64,000 nucleotides of DNA, taken from the IMG/VR virus record IMGVR_UViG_3300010885_080919, positions 34,321 through 98,320 of that record; one strand, written 5' to 3'. The notes beneath the pieces are model-generated. The model was given only the letters and a program-made list of their open reading frames with translations, did not search any database and was not told where the DNA came from. The stretch is from a virus. Made by a program: the position numbers and the translations under genes. Every line of letters begins with the position of its first letter. The first letter of the stretch is position 1. Positions 8,725 through 16,940 of the stretch are shown here, in pieces.

Positions 8725-9357
8725 ATGAAAATAATTATTTTTGGAACAAACGAGATTTCTTTGATGGCAAAATTTTATTTTGAAAAAGATAGCAATTTTG
8801 AAGTTTTTGGGTTTTGTGTAGATTCAGATTTTATAAAAGAATCTAGTTTAGAAAACAAGCCTGTTTTGAGTTTTGATGGAATAGAAAATGATTTTCCTTC
8901 GAAGGATTATTTGTTTTTTGCACCATTGTATGAAAACAAATTAAGAGAAATAAAAGTAAATCAAATTATTTTAAAAGGATATAATCTCGCCACATATATT
9001 TCTTCTAAATCAACAGTATTTGCTAAAAAAATTGGATTCAATTGTTTTATATTAGAGAATAATGTTATCCAACCTTATGTTGAAATAGGAAACAATAACA
9101 TCTTTTGGAGCGGAAACCATATAGGTCACCATAGTGTTATAAAAAATAATACATTCTTTTCTTCTCACGTAGTCTTGTCAGGCAAGTGTGTAGTGGAAGA
9201 TTATTGTTGGTTTGGCGTAAACAGTTGCGTGAAGGATGGTGTAAAAATTGATGAGGGCTCTTTTATATCCATGGGAGCAGTAGTTATGAAGAAAACAAAA
9301 CCATATAAAAAGTACACAGGAAATCCAGCGAAAGAGTATGGAAATGTTATTTCGTAA
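8725..9357 (+). CDS. PglD/NeuD-like sugar O/N-acyltransferase (left-handed beta-helix)
   Basis: 210 residues. The N-terminal Rossmann-like strand 'KIIIFGTNEISLMAKFYF' resembles the sugar-nucleotide-binding domain of PglD/NeuD. The C-terminal hexapeptide repeats include 'NVIQPYVEIGNNNIF' and 'NHIGHHSVIKNNTFFSSHVVLSG', with GHHS holding the catalytic His, and end in 'KKYTGNPAKEYG', the usual tail of the fold. It would transfer an acetyl or formyl-type acyl group from acyl-CoA to an amino sugar or hydroxyl. A weak AGGG lies 9 nt upstream of the start. Confidence 0.85.
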   Translation: MKIIIFGTNEISLMAKFYFEKDSNFEVFGFCVDSDFIKESSLENKPVLSFDGIENDFPSKDYLFFAPLYENKLREIKVNQIILKGYNLATYISSKSTVFAKKIGFNCFILENNVIQPYVEIGNNNIFWSGNHIGHHSVIKNNTFFSSHVVLSGKCVVEDYCWFGVNSCVKDGVKIDEGSFISMGAVVMKKTKPYKKYTGNPAKEYGNVIS

Positions 9358-10129
9358 ATTAGGACTTATTTTTGACAAACAGGCACAGCTGCCAACTTTA
9401 GAGGATAGGAATGAAAATATACGAATATACTATTCTTATAGAATAAAAAAACAAAGTCATATTAATTACTTTGAAATATTTAAAAAAAATTTAAAAGTAA
9501 ATTATATAAATAAAAAGCCTGTTCTTTCTCCGGGCTCTTTAGGTTGTTTCGATGATGTTGGGGTGATGCCATCCTGTATAACTGGTGGCAAACTATACTA
9601 CACAGGTTGGAACTTACGAGGGACTGTTCCTTACGGTCAATCAATAGGTTGTGCTTATTTTGATGAAAATAAAAACAAATTTGAAAGAATTTCTAAAGGT
9701 CCAATTTTAGATCGTAGCGAAAATGTACCTTATTTGGCAAATTCTCCTTTTGTTTATAAAAACAAAATGTGGTTCTGCAATGGAACCGGATGGGATGATA
9801 AATTTGCTAAATACAATATATGGGAGGCCCAAAAAATTAAAAACAATTGGGTGATAAAAAAGTATTTGTTTGGCAAAAAAAACGAAGCCTGTTCAAGAGT
9901 TTGTTTTTCAAATATTGGGTTTTTGTTTTCTAGAAAAAATAAAAAAACAAAATATGAAATATTCATTCGAGAAAAAGAAACAGAAAAAATAAAAAAAATA
10001 ATTAGCAAGTCTCAATCTGAAGACTGGGACTCAGAAATGACTTGTTATCCTTATTTTTTTAATAATATGATATTTTATAATGGAAATGGTTATGGTTATT
10101 CTGGAATTGGTGTAGCAACACTAGAGTGA
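9338..10129 (+). CDS. Five-bladed beta-propeller glycosidase-like protein (GH43/GH32 superfamily fold)
   Basis: About 263 residues. Motifs 'VLSPGSLGCFDDVGVMPSCI', 'YYTGWNLRG' and 'ENVPYLANSPFVYKNKMWFCNGTGW' resemble the uncharacterised beta-propeller proteins found in O-antigen and capsule loci, which are related to arabinanase/levansucrase folds. The 'FDDVGV' Asp and 'DWDSEMTCYP' acidic residues occupy positions where these proteins hold catalytic or binding carboxylates. It may trim or bind the glycan; activity is not established. It overlaps the acyltransferase by about 20 nt. Confidence 0.62.
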   Translation: MEMLFRKLGLIFDKQAQLPTLEDRNENIRIYYSYRIKKQSHINYFEIFKKNLKVNYINKKPVLSPGSLGCFDDVGVMPSCITGGKLYYTGWNLRGTVPYGQSIGCAYFDENKNKFERISKGPILDRSENVPYLANSPFVYKNKMWFCNGTGWDDKFAKYNIWEAQKIKNNWVIKKYLFGKKNEACSRVCFSNIGFLFSRKNKKTKYEIFIREKETEKIKKIISKSQSEDWDSEMTCYPYFFNNMIFYNGNGYGYSGIGVATLE

Positions 10130-10132
10130 TTT

Positions 10133-10846
10133 TTAAATTTTTATATATTTATATTTTTTTATCATATCAATAAACTCTAACTTTGTCTGGCCTTCAGGAA
10201 TATCTTTTAAATTGATATCTTTTTTTCTTGTTTTCCAAGAATTCATATTTTTATTTAAAAAAAAATCAGAATGCTTTATATCTAATTTTTTTAAAAGATT
10301 ATTGTAAGGATAATTTTCTATTTTTATTGTTATTTTGTTAAGAGAGTTTACTTCAATTAGCTTGTTCCATTCTATTAAATATCTACATGCTTTTTCTATT
10401 TTTGTTTTTTCTTCAAATATAGTAGGAACATTATTTGCAATAAAATTTTCATAATCGCCTAAATGATCAGAAGTGCAATTCGAAAAAAACTCTATATCTA
10501 GCACCCAAGAGCTTAGTGTTTTTAATGGGTTTCTTATCAAATGTATAATCAATATATCTTTAAATATATCGTCTTTTAAAAACGGAGCAGCCATATAGCT
10601 TGATTCCGCAACTATTTTTTTTGGATCAAACCATCCGGTTGTTTCTTCTTCTTTAACATGATTGTAAAGAGAACATTTGCTGGTCTCTATTTCTACATCG
10701 CCTGATAATCTTTTTTTAGCTTCTTCTATTCCCTTATAATCAAATATAGCTTCGTGCCCACAATGGATTCCCAAATGCGTCAAAAATCTGGCCATATATA
10801 CAGTGCCGCATCTTCCTGTTCCTGTTACTAAATATTTTAGCTTCAT
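10133..10846 (-). CDS. Sulfotransferase-family protein
   Basis: 237 residues. The N-terminal 'YLVTGTGRCGTVYMARFL' is the PAPS 5'-phosphosulfate loop. 'IIHLIRNPLKTLSSWV' (about residues 117-132) is the 3'-phosphate-binding motif with the expected R-x-P. It would transfer sulfate from PAPS to a glycan hydroxyl. The start overlaps the end of the upstream minus-strand gene (ATGA-type, 10843-10846), so the two are probably co-translated. It converges with the propeller gene with only 3 nt between stops. Confidence 0.8.
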   Translation of the reverse strand: MKLKYLVTGTGRCGTVYMARFLTHLGIHCGHEAIFDYKGIEEAKKRLSGDVEIETSKCSLYNHVKEEETTGWFDPKKIVAESSYMAAPFLKDDIFKDILIIHLIRNPLKTLSSWVLDIEFFSNCTSDHLGDYENFIANNVPTIFEEKTKIEKACRYLIEWNKLIEVNSLNKITIKIENYPYNNLLKKLDIKHSDFFLNKNMNSWKTRKKDINLKDIPEGQTKLEFIDMIKKYKYIKI

Positions 10847-11532
10847 AGTTTTTTAGCCTCTAAAGCGACTATGTGTTCTTGATGTTTTACTTTTTTGTGA
10901 TTTTCTATCACTTCGTCTAAATTGAAATGAAATCTTCGACACAGCTCACTCATTCTCTCAGGAGGCGAAGCGTAAACGTTGTCTATTCCCCACATCAACT
11001 TGTTAGAATAAAAAGAAAACTCTTTATATTTATCGCAATAATTTAATATTTTAACAATATCTTTTGGCAAATATTTTAAAGTGCCTCTTCTATAATTAAA
11101 CAAATCAAATCTCATATTTAACACTAAATCGCAATTTTCTTGACATGCTCTATCCACAACATTGTGTATTCCGTGCCACATTCTTTTCCAAGCCAATATT
11201 GGCGTTCTAGTATTCCCAAGATTTCCATCTATTTTACCTAATAAAGATATCTTCTCTTCGTCTTCTACAACCACGCTTTTTAGATTTTCATTTGAAAAGT
11301 ATTCTTTAATCATATTTTCATTTATTTCCTTTTTTGGTTTTTCCAAAAACCTCCAACTAACGTCTGCTTCGTCCACAATCCAACTATGAACGTACAAAAA
11401 AGTATTGTATTCTCGGGAAATTTTTGATACAAAGTCTTTAAGAAGGCTGTTTTCTAGCGAGCCTCGTTCGTGTCCTCTTATAGCAATTGCTATTTTAGTT
11501 TTCTTTTTTGGTTTGATTAATTTATGAATCAT
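10843..11532 (-). CDS. Uncharacterised glycan-locus protein
   Basis: 229 residues. Begins with a basic stretch and then 'IAIAIRGHERGS', a pattern seen at the N-terminus of uncharacterised proteins from polysaccharide loci. It also has 'NTFLYVHSWIVDEADV', 'ILAWKRMWHGIH' and 'DLVLNMRFDLF', where a strand-RxD could be a sugar-nucleotide site. It may be a glycosyltransferase with a variant DxD. Translationally coupled to the downstream sulfotransferase. Its 5' end overlaps the divergent methyltransferase start by 9 nt, an unusually tight head-to-head arrangement. Confidence 0.55.
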   Translation of the reverse strand: MIHKLIKPKKKTKIAIAIRGHERGSLENSLLKDFVSKISREYNTFLYVHSWIVDEADVSWRFLEKPKKEINENMIKEYFSNENLKSVVVEDEEKISLLGKIDGNLGNTRTPILAWKRMWHGIHNVVDRACQENCDLVLNMRFDLFNYRRGTLKYLPKDIVKILNYCDKYKEFSFYSNKLMWGIDNVYASPPERMSELCRRFHFNLDEVIENHKKVKHQEHIVALEAKKL

Positions 11533-12273
11533 GAATTTGAAGAATTAAAAAGGTTTTTAAAAGATGATGCTTGGCCGAAAGCAGTCGATAAATGTATCAA
11601 TTTAAATATAGAAAAGGAAAAGGAAAATAGAGCGACAAATATATTGAATATTTTCGATATAGATCTAAAAGGAAAAAGATTTCTTGATTTTGGTTGCGGA
11701 GAAGGACATGTAGCTTTAAAGGCCAAACCTCTATCTTTTTTGTCTATGGGGTTTGATCTTTTCGAAAAAGGAGACTTATGGGCAAGGAATGATAATTTGA
11801 CATTAGATTGGAAGAGAATAAAAGATAGCGGTCCATACGATGTTATTTTGATGCACGATGTGGTTGATCATATAATAGGTGATTACAACGATGTGTTTGA
11901 AAATATAAAGGATGTCTCTAACGGTCTTGTATGCATTAGATGCCACCCATTTTGTGGCAGGCACGGATTCCACATGCACCATCAGATAAACAAGGCGTTT
12001 ATTCAAATGGTGTTCACAGAGCAAGAATTGACTTTACTGGGATTATATCAAGAAGAAAAGACTGCTCCGATAATACTTCCTACTCAATTTTATAGTTTTT
12101 TTTCTAAGTATTTTGAAGTTTTAGAATTTCGAATAACAAGGGATCCAGTAGAAGATTTCTTCAAGAATGAACTTGTTGAAAGTAGAATAAAACTATGGTA
12201 TGGCGACGATCTCAAATTTCATGACCATATGTCCTGTTCTTTTGTTGATTTTATTCTTTGCAACAAAAGTTAA
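11524..12273 (+). CDS. Class I SAM-dependent methyltransferase (paralog of the one at 38034-38963)
   Basis: 249 residues. Motif I 'RFLDFGCGEGHVA' (about residues 52-64) binds SAM, and 'GPYDVILMHDVVDH' is the post-I acidic strand region. The rest is distinctive: 'RCHPFCGRHGFH...INKAFIQMVFTEQEL', 'QEEKTAPIILPTQFY', 'DPVEDFFKN' and 'MSCSFVDFIL'. All of these blocks recur in order in the methyltransferase at 38034-38963, so the two are paralogs. The target is unknown; here it sits among glycan genes and may methylate a sugar. Its 5' end overlaps the divergent gene by 9 nt. Confidence 0.8.
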   Translation: MNHEFEELKRFLKDDAWPKAVDKCINLNIEKEKENRATNILNIFDIDLKGKRFLDFGCGEGHVALKAKPLSFLSMGFDLFEKGDLWARNDNLTLDWKRIKDSGPYDVILMHDVVDHIIGDYNDVFENIKDVSNGLVCIRCHPFCGRHGFHMHHQINKAFIQMVFTEQELTLLGLYQEEKTAPIILPTQFYSFFSKYFEVLEFRITRDPVEDFFKNELVESRIKLWYGDDLKFHDHMSCSFVDFILCNKS

Positions 12274-12899
12274 ATTTTTTGTATTATTCCTGTTCCGTAT
12301 CTTGTTTTGAATATATAAGGTTTAAGCTTTTTGTTGTCGCAAAAACTGTCAAAAGCTTCTTTTGAAGGCGGATTTTTGTTCATATATTCGACTATTATAA
12401 TGCCTGAATCTGATACTTGAGGCCACATTAATTCCATATATTCAAGTTGTTTATCGTATTTTTTCTCTTCCCCAATCAAAACAACATCCCAAAGATTTTT
12501 TGAAAAGTCTAGAAATTCTTGATCATACAACTCCCCAGAATAGAAATTTTTATTTTTCTTAAATACTTTGTTTATGTTTATTTTTCCAATTCTAGTAGAA
12601 ACAAATTCAGGAATTTTTTCTTTAAATCCAAAGAAATTTTCAACGCTTTTGCAAGACAGCATAAAGCTAGAACTAAGCAACCCGAGCGTGAATCCTATTT
12701 CTGCTAAAGACTTTGCAGGAAAGTATTTTCCTAGATAATAATAAAAAGGAGCATACGTATGATCTACGTAGGCAGATGTTTTTCTAGATCCGTCTTCTAT
12801 AACACAAAACCGGTCGAGCAGTACTTTCCCGCTTATTTTTTGTGATTCTAGTTCTAAATCTATTTTGTTTTTTATTTCATCAAGAGATATGAGTTGCAT
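12270..12899 (-). CDS. Putative SAM-dependent methyltransferase (Methyltransf_24-like)
   Basis: 209 residues. A Rossmann-like core is suggested by 'KSLAEIGFTLGLLSSSFM' (glycine loop in motif I position), 'LWDVVLIGEEKKYDKQLEYM' (motif IV-like strand then helix) and 'SDSGIIIVEYM' (strand 5). This layout matches the class 24 methyltransferases that act on sugars and small molecules. The glycine motif is less conserved than in the two neighbouring methyltransferases, so SAM binding should be confirmed. It converges with the preceding gene (4-nt overlap) and closes the AT-rich glycan cassette. Confidence 0.6.
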   Translation of the reverse strand: MQLISLDEIKNKIDLELESQKISGKVLLDRFCVIEDGSRKTSAYVDHTYAPFYYYLGKYFPAKSLAEIGFTLGLLSSSFMLSCKSVENFFGFKEKIPEFVSTRIGKININKVFKKNKNFYSGELYDQEFLDFSKNLWDVVLIGEEKKYDKQLEYMELMWPQVSDSGIIIVEYMNKNPPSKEAFDSFCDNKKLKPYIFKTRYGTGIIQKI

Positions 12900-12942
12900 A
12901 CTATAATAGAGATATAAATCTATAATTAGTTGGGGAAAATAT

Positions 12943-13668
12943 ATGGGATTTGAAGTTTGTTATTATTTCCACGATAAAATTAATGGCGAATACGACAAAG
13001 AAGAAATAAAAAGTTTCAAAAAGAAGGTAGGAGATCCTTTTGAGGAAACTCCCTTGGAGAAGCTATCTACAGCAATAATGGCCCAGTTAGCCAGAAGAGA
13101 TATTTGGATTATCAATGTAGAGGTTTACGAGCTTTCTAAAAAGAAAATCACTTTTAAAGAAACAAAAGGTGGTATGATTATAAAAAACAAGAAATTCTTG
13201 TTTGATTCTTTAGAAGGCCCAACATCAGTAGAGGATGAAGAAGAGACAAAATGCAATATGCAGCCTCACAACGCATTACAGCCCCATAATGCATTACAGC
13301 CTCACAATACTCTTAAACATCAAGCAAGTGTCTCTAATAGACGCATAGTAGATACAGTGGTCTATTCCCCAGAGCCTGCACAGATCATAGAAGCAGAAAG
13401 AAAAAATTTAAAACTAACACTTGATAAAAAGTATTCTGTTTTTAAGAAAAGCGTATCTCCAACAGGTTTGGGAGAATTATATTTGATAGAAGATGACGCA
13501 GGAAAAGAAATCTCTGTATCAGACGTATATTTTGTACCAGCAGCAGTTAATTTGTATGCTGATAAAGAGTTAGATTTTTCAGGTGCTCGCAGTCAAAAAG
13601 AAGGAGTAAACCTTTTGTGGGGTGGTGCCTCTTTCGATGAAAACATGCCAAATATTCGTAAAAGGTGA
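12943..13668 (+). CDS. Hypothetical protein with internal LQPHNA repeats
   Basis: 241 residues, no family recognised. The middle (about residues 103-125) has a short tandem repeat, MQPHNA-LQPHNA-LQPHNT, from an imperfect 18-nt DNA repeat at about 13257-13310. It looks like an unstructured linker between an N-terminal alpha/beta part and a C-terminal part with 'TLDKKYSVFKKSVSPTGLGELYLIEDDAG'. GGGG lies 7 nt upstream of the ATG. This is the first gene with base composition typical of the rest of the genome. It ends 4 nt before the next start. Confidence 0.7.
   Translation: MGFEVCYYFHDKINGEYDKEEIKSFKKKVGDPFEETPLEKLSTAIMAQLARRDIWIINVEVYELSKKKITFKETKGGMIIKNKKFLFDSLEGPTSVEDEEETKCNMQPHNALQPHNALQPHNTLKHQASVSNRRIVDTVVYSPEPAQIIEAERKNLKLTLDKKYSVFKKSVSPTGLGELYLIEDDAGKEISVSDVYFVPAAVNLYADKELDFSGARSQKEGVNLLWGGASFDENMPNIRKR
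13257..13310 (+). repeat. 18-nt tandem repeat encoding LQPHNA
   Basis: Three imperfect copies of an 18-nt unit (consensus gcattacagcctcacaa) inside the 12943-13668 gene. The multiple-of-three unit keeps the frame, so copy number could vary without breaking the protein. Confidence 0.8.
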
Positions 13669-13672
13669 AATT

Positions 13673-14149
13673 ATGTCTAAAAAACAAAAAGAAAGAAAAA
13701 AGAAGCTTCGTGAACAAGTCGCACGAAGTAGAGTTGTCAGAAGAAGAGCAACGCTTCGTACAGATAGGAAAAAAGCTTTGCTTGAGCAAAAAAAGCAGCA
13801 AATAGCAGAAAATGCTGTTTATGGCAAACAACAACCTTTTATAAAAGATAATCTTGTAGAAGAACTGACAGATGATCAAAAGAAGAAGAAATTTGATGAA
13901 ATTCAAGAAAAAATAAATCATAATTACAAAATTCTTGAAGCTCTTGAACAAGAATACGATCAAGAACAAGCTCAAAGAAAAGAAATCAATGAGAAGCTAG
14001 AACAAGAAGGCTGCAAGACAATAAGAGAGAAAATGGACTCTTTGCATCAAAAAGCTTTAGAGATAGAAGGTAAATCTCAAGAATTAGCAGATGCTCAGAA
14101 TGAATATGAAGCAGAAAAGAACGACATAATAGTAGAAAATGACCAGTAA
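13673..14149 (+). CDS. Coiled-coil hypothetical protein
   Basis: About 158 residues. The first 45 are very basic (KKQKERKKKLREQVARSR...), then a long charged heptad-like region ('FDEIQEKINHNYKILEALEQEY', 'EKMDSLHQKALEIEGKSQEL') predicts a coiled coil. The basic N-terminus may bind nucleic acid. AGGTGA lies 5 nt upstream of the ATG at 13673. A longer frame from 13622 is possible but would overlap the previous gene. It immediately precedes the gp32-like gene. No family assigned. Confidence 0.7.
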   Translation: MSKKQKERKKKLREQVARSRVVRRRATLRTDRKKALLEQKKQQIAENAVYGKQQPFIKDNLVEELTDDQKKKKFDEIQEKINHNYKILEALEQEYDQEQAQRKEINEKLEQEGCKTIREKMDSLHQKALEIEGKSQELADAQNEYEAEKNDIIVENDQ

Positions 14150-14257
14150 AATATTTTTTTTAAAATCTATTGATCTACTGGCCGATATATCATATAGTTC
14201 AAACCAGCGATGAGTTTTGAACACAAAACTTTATTTTTAACTATAGGAGTAACTATT

Positions 14258-15247
14258 ATGTCAACTGAATACGAAGCCCTTGATATGTCTCAAATGATCT
14301 CGGAATACGAGAGAGTCAGCCAAGAGCCTGGTGCCGCAAGAGGCGAAGATTATCTTGAAAAGTTTGTAAGACTGCCAGATCGTGATGGATTTGTTTCGAT
14401 GAGATTTCTGCCTCGCAAAAAGGGACAGAATTTTGTGTGTGTAACAAGAGTTCACACTCTTGTAAATCCTGCAACAAAGCAGAAGCGAACCTACCATTGC
14501 CGTAGAGAGCTTGTACACACAGACAAGGGGCCAAAGTGGCACGGTGATTGCATCATCTGTCGGTATTACTCTGACACATGGCAGCGATCAGAAGCTGTTA
14601 GCGGCAAAGCACAAGAAGATCTTCAGAATCAGGCAAGAGCCATTAAGCCTGTTGAAAGATATTATTACAATGTGATTGTTCGCTCTGCTAAAAATAAGGA
14701 CGGCGTAGTAGAGTCTAATGTTGGTCCAAAGATTTATAGTTGCGGAAAGAGCCAGCACGCCAAGATTACACGTGCTATTGTAGGAGACGAGGTTGCTGGT
14801 GAAGCTCCTCTGGGCGACATCACACATCCAATTAATGGCCGAGATTTCAAGGTCGTTAAGAAGGTTGTCAAGGGTGGTGGAGGTCAGGAGTATCCTAATT
14901 ATGATAGCTCCAAGTTCGAAGAACCTTCTCCTCTCGGAACCAAAGAAGAGATCTCGAATTGGATCGAAAAGGCCCATGATCTTCAAACGCTCAGGGTCGT
15001 TAAGACTGACGAGGAACTCAAGCAGGCTTTGCGAGTCCATCTAGGCTTGGTCAAGGATTCAGATTCTTCGCAGAATGATGACCTTGAGGAATTTAAGTCT
15101 GCAGGTCAATCAAGTAGTGCTCCTGCTCCTGTTGCTGCTTCGAAAATTAAAGAAGAAGTAAAGGTTTTAACTCCTAAGGCAGTTGAGTCTAACGATGAAG
15201 ACTTGCTGGCAGACGACGATTTTATGCGTGAATTAGGATCTATGTGA
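14258..15247 (+). CDS. 32: T4 gp32-like single-stranded DNA-binding protein
   Basis: About 329 residues, close to T4 gp32 (301). The central OB-fold region carries the zinc-type cluster 'TYHCRREL...HGDCIICRYY' (Cys, then C-x2-C) with upstream His, as in gp32. Aromatic residues such as 'VERYYYNVIV' suit ssDNA stacking. The C-terminus is acidic ('ESNDEDLLADDDFMREL'), the usual protein-interaction tail. It coats ssDNA in replication and recombination and should partner with the UvsX recombinase encoded next. The ATG at 14258 has TAGGAG 8 nt upstream; a longer frame from 14210 lacks this. A terminator hairpin follows. Confidence 0.93.
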   Translation: MSTEYEALDMSQMISEYERVSQEPGAARGEDYLEKFVRLPDRDGFVSMRFLPRKKGQNFVCVTRVHTLVNPATKQKRTYHCRRELVHTDKGPKWHGDCIICRYYSDTWQRSEAVSGKAQEDLQNQARAIKPVERYYYNVIVRSAKNKDGVVESNVGPKIYSCGKSQHAKITRAIVGDEVAGEAPLGDITHPINGRDFKVVKKVVKGGGGQEYPNYDSSKFEEPSPLGTKEEISNWIEKAHDLQTLRVVKTDEELKQALRVHLGLVKDSDSSQNDDLEEFKSAGQSSSAPAPVAASKIKEEVKVLTPKAVESNDEDLLADDDFMRELGSM

Positions 15248-15267
15248 TGTGACTCCTGTTCCGGTGG

Positions 15268-15318
15268 GGGGGTAGGAGAAATGCTCCATACCCATCTTCT
15301 TCTACCCCCTCTTTTTTT
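15268..15318 (+). terminator. Rho-independent terminator after the gp32-like gene
   Basis: An 8-bp GC-rich stem (GGGGGTAG at 15268-15275 with CTACCCCC at 15302-15309) followed by CTTTTTTT. The long loop may hold further pairing. It separates the abundant ssDNA-binding protein transcript from uvsX. Confidence 0.7.
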
Positions 15319-15343
15319 ATATTTTACAATACAAGGAATTTTT

Positions 15344-16588
15344 ATGGCTAAGAAGAAAAATGCGGTTGATGCTGATGAAGAAGATAATTTCTTTGAGGAT
15401 TTCGCAAAGAAAACTGGATGCGAAGTTCTTGATAAAATAGATAGTGTTAAATATTTTGTAGACACAGGCTCTTTAGCCTTGAACTACATATGCTCAGGAA
15501 AATTTATAGCTGGTGGTGTTCCGGGCGGCAAATTAACAGAAATATATGGCCCAAGCTCTTCTTCAAAGAGTTTAATTGGTACGAATATATTGCATGGTTG
15601 CCAGAGAATGAAAGGAATTCCAATCCTTTTAGATTGCGAGAATTCTGCAAACAAAGAGTTTATTAAGAAGGCATCTCACTGCGATCTTAAAAAGGTGGCA
15701 CGATGTGCTCCAGAAAGTTTGGAAGAAGTCTTTTTGAAGATGCACAAGATGATTGAATATGTGCGTGAGAAAAAAGATAATAGTGTTCCAATTGTTATTT
15801 TGTACGATTCGATTGGAGTATCACCATCAGCCAGAGAGCTTAAAGAAGTAGCACTGCCTGAGAATTTTACAAAAGCAGATTTCAAAAGAATAGTCGGAGG
15901 AAATGAGCAACCGGGCGAAAGAGCCAAGATTTGTTCAAAGGAATTCAGGAAACTGAACACCGCTTTGGAAAAGCATAATGCCACGGTTGTAATATTAAAT
16001 CAGACTAGAGATAAAATCGGCGGTTTTGCTCCAATGGGAATGCAGGCAAAAACCACAGCGGGTGGTGGTAACGCTCTTCCTTTTTATGCTTCATGTCGCA
16101 TAGAAACTAAGACCCAAATTAAAATTGACCGTAAAATTACGGCAACTAAGAAAAAGGTCTTGGGAATTAATGTCAAGATGAAGAATGTGAAAAACAAGAC
16201 TCATAGGCCATTCATAGAGTCAGATAACATTCAACTATTGTTTGATAGAGGAGTTAATCCTTTGAGTGGTCTCTTGTCTTGTTTGATGGACGCAGATCGC
16301 ATCGAAGCAAAGAGTGCAGGAAATTTTCTTGTCAAACAGCCATGGGCAGGAACAGAAGAAGAAGTAAAATTCAAGGCAAGCCTTGATCGAAATGATGTTC
16401 CTATGGATATTTTGCTCAAATGTCCAGGTTTAATCGATGCTGTTAGCGAAGAAGAAGTGAGAGAATATCTAGAACCTTTTATGGAAGCAATTAATTTTGA
16501 TCCTGAAAGCGACAAGGACATTGTCATCACTGATGTTTCCTCAGGATTTGATGATTACGGAATTGATGAAGATTTAGAAGCTGAGTAA
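15344..16588 (+). CDS. uvsX: UvsX/RecA-like recombinase
   Basis: About 414 residues (T4 UvsX is about 390). The Walker A region is GPSSSSKS (residues 69-76), lacking the canonical GK glycine, as T4 UvsX also does. Walker B is 'VPIVILYDSIG' (about 149-159), and 'VVILNQTRDKIGGF...TTAGGGNALPF' covers the L2/ssDNA-binding region. 'LLFDRGVNPLSGLL' matches the UvsX C-terminal core, and the tail is acidic. It forms filaments on ssDNA and drives strand invasion with the upstream gp32 homolog. The ATG at 15344 follows ACAAGGAA. The upstream hairpin gives it a separate transcript end. Confidence 0.93.
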   Translation: MAKKKNAVDADEEDNFFEDFAKKTGCEVLDKIDSVKYFVDTGSLALNYICSGKFIAGGVPGGKLTEIYGPSSSSKSLIGTNILHGCQRMKGIPILLDCENSANKEFIKKASHCDLKKVARCAPESLEEVFLKMHKMIEYVREKKDNSVPIVILYDSIGVSPSARELKEVALPENFTKADFKRIVGGNEQPGERAKICSKEFRKLNTALEKHNATVVILNQTRDKIGGFAPMGMQAKTTAGGGNALPFYASCRIETKTQIKIDRKITATKKKVLGINVKMKNVKNKTHRPFIESDNIQLLFDRGVNPLSGLLSCLMDADRIEAKSAGNFLVKQPWAGTEEEVKFKASLDRNDVPMDILLKCPGLIDAVSEEEVREYLEPFMEAINFDPESDKDIVITDVSSGFDDYGIDEDLEAE

Positions 16589-16602
16589 AAAATTATAAGA
16601 AT

Positions 16603-16641
16603 GGTGGGTGGTGCTAGTCCTTTTGGAAAGCACCACCCACC
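16603..16641 (+). terminator. Strong GC-rich hairpin after uvsX
   Basis: A perfect 13-bp stem, GGTGGGTGGTGCT (16603-16615) with AGCACCACCCACC (16629-16641), and a 13-nt loop. No U-tract follows, so it may act as an RNA processing or stability element rather than a simple terminator. It lies 10 nt before the tRNA. Confidence 0.6.
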
Positions 16642-16651
16642 GGAACTTTAT

Positions 16652-16922
16652 GGCCCCATCGTCTAACGGTTAGGACAGCAGACTTTCAAAAGGGAGTGCC
16701 TAAAGAGAAATCTTTAGAGTAGAATCGCTCAAAGTCGGTGAACGCTTTAAAATGCTAATACCGAGCCAAGCCTAAGTGATTAGGAAGGTGTAGAGACTTG
16801 ACGGGCGACACCTAAAGCAACAGCTATGGTGAAGGTAAAGTCCACAGACAAATCGAAAGAGCAACGAAAGTTGCAGTGTCTAGGTCAATCTGCTAATCGG
16901 AGTTCGATTCTCCGTGGGGTCA
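16652..16922 (+). tRNA. tRNA-Glu (UUC) interrupted by a group I intron
   Basis: Exon 1 is 16652-16685 and exon 2 is 16885-16922. Joined, they give a standard cloverleaf: acceptor GGCCCCA/TGGGGTC (one G-U), D arm GTCTAACGGTTAGGAC, anticodon stem GCAGA/TCTGC with loop CTTTCAA (anticodon TTC), and T arm CGGAG-TTCGATT-CTCCG. CCA is not encoded. The 199-nt interruption sits in the anticodon loop after U33/U34 and carries group I core sequences. The tRNA would read GAA/GAG codons, which are frequent in this AT-rich genome. Confidence 0.9.
16686..16884 (+). ncRNA. Group I self-splicing intron in tRNA-Glu
   Basis: 199 nt, no ORF. It follows exon base T16685 and ends in G16884, as required (U at the 5' splice site, terminal omega-G). 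Conserved core pieces are visible: 'GTGTAGAGACTTGACGGG' (R/P7 region) and 'AAGGTAAAGTCC' (S/P7 3' strand). The small size resembles bacterial tRNA group I introns. Exact boundaries could shift by one base because both exon-intron joins have T. Confidence 0.85.
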
Positions 16923-16940
16923 CTTTAAAATTTAAATTAA

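Noticed and set aside
14150-14257. Terminator between the coiled-coil gene and the gp32-like gene
   Set aside because: GACCAGT/ACTGGCC-like complementarity exists but is short and distant, without a clean U-tract after the stem.
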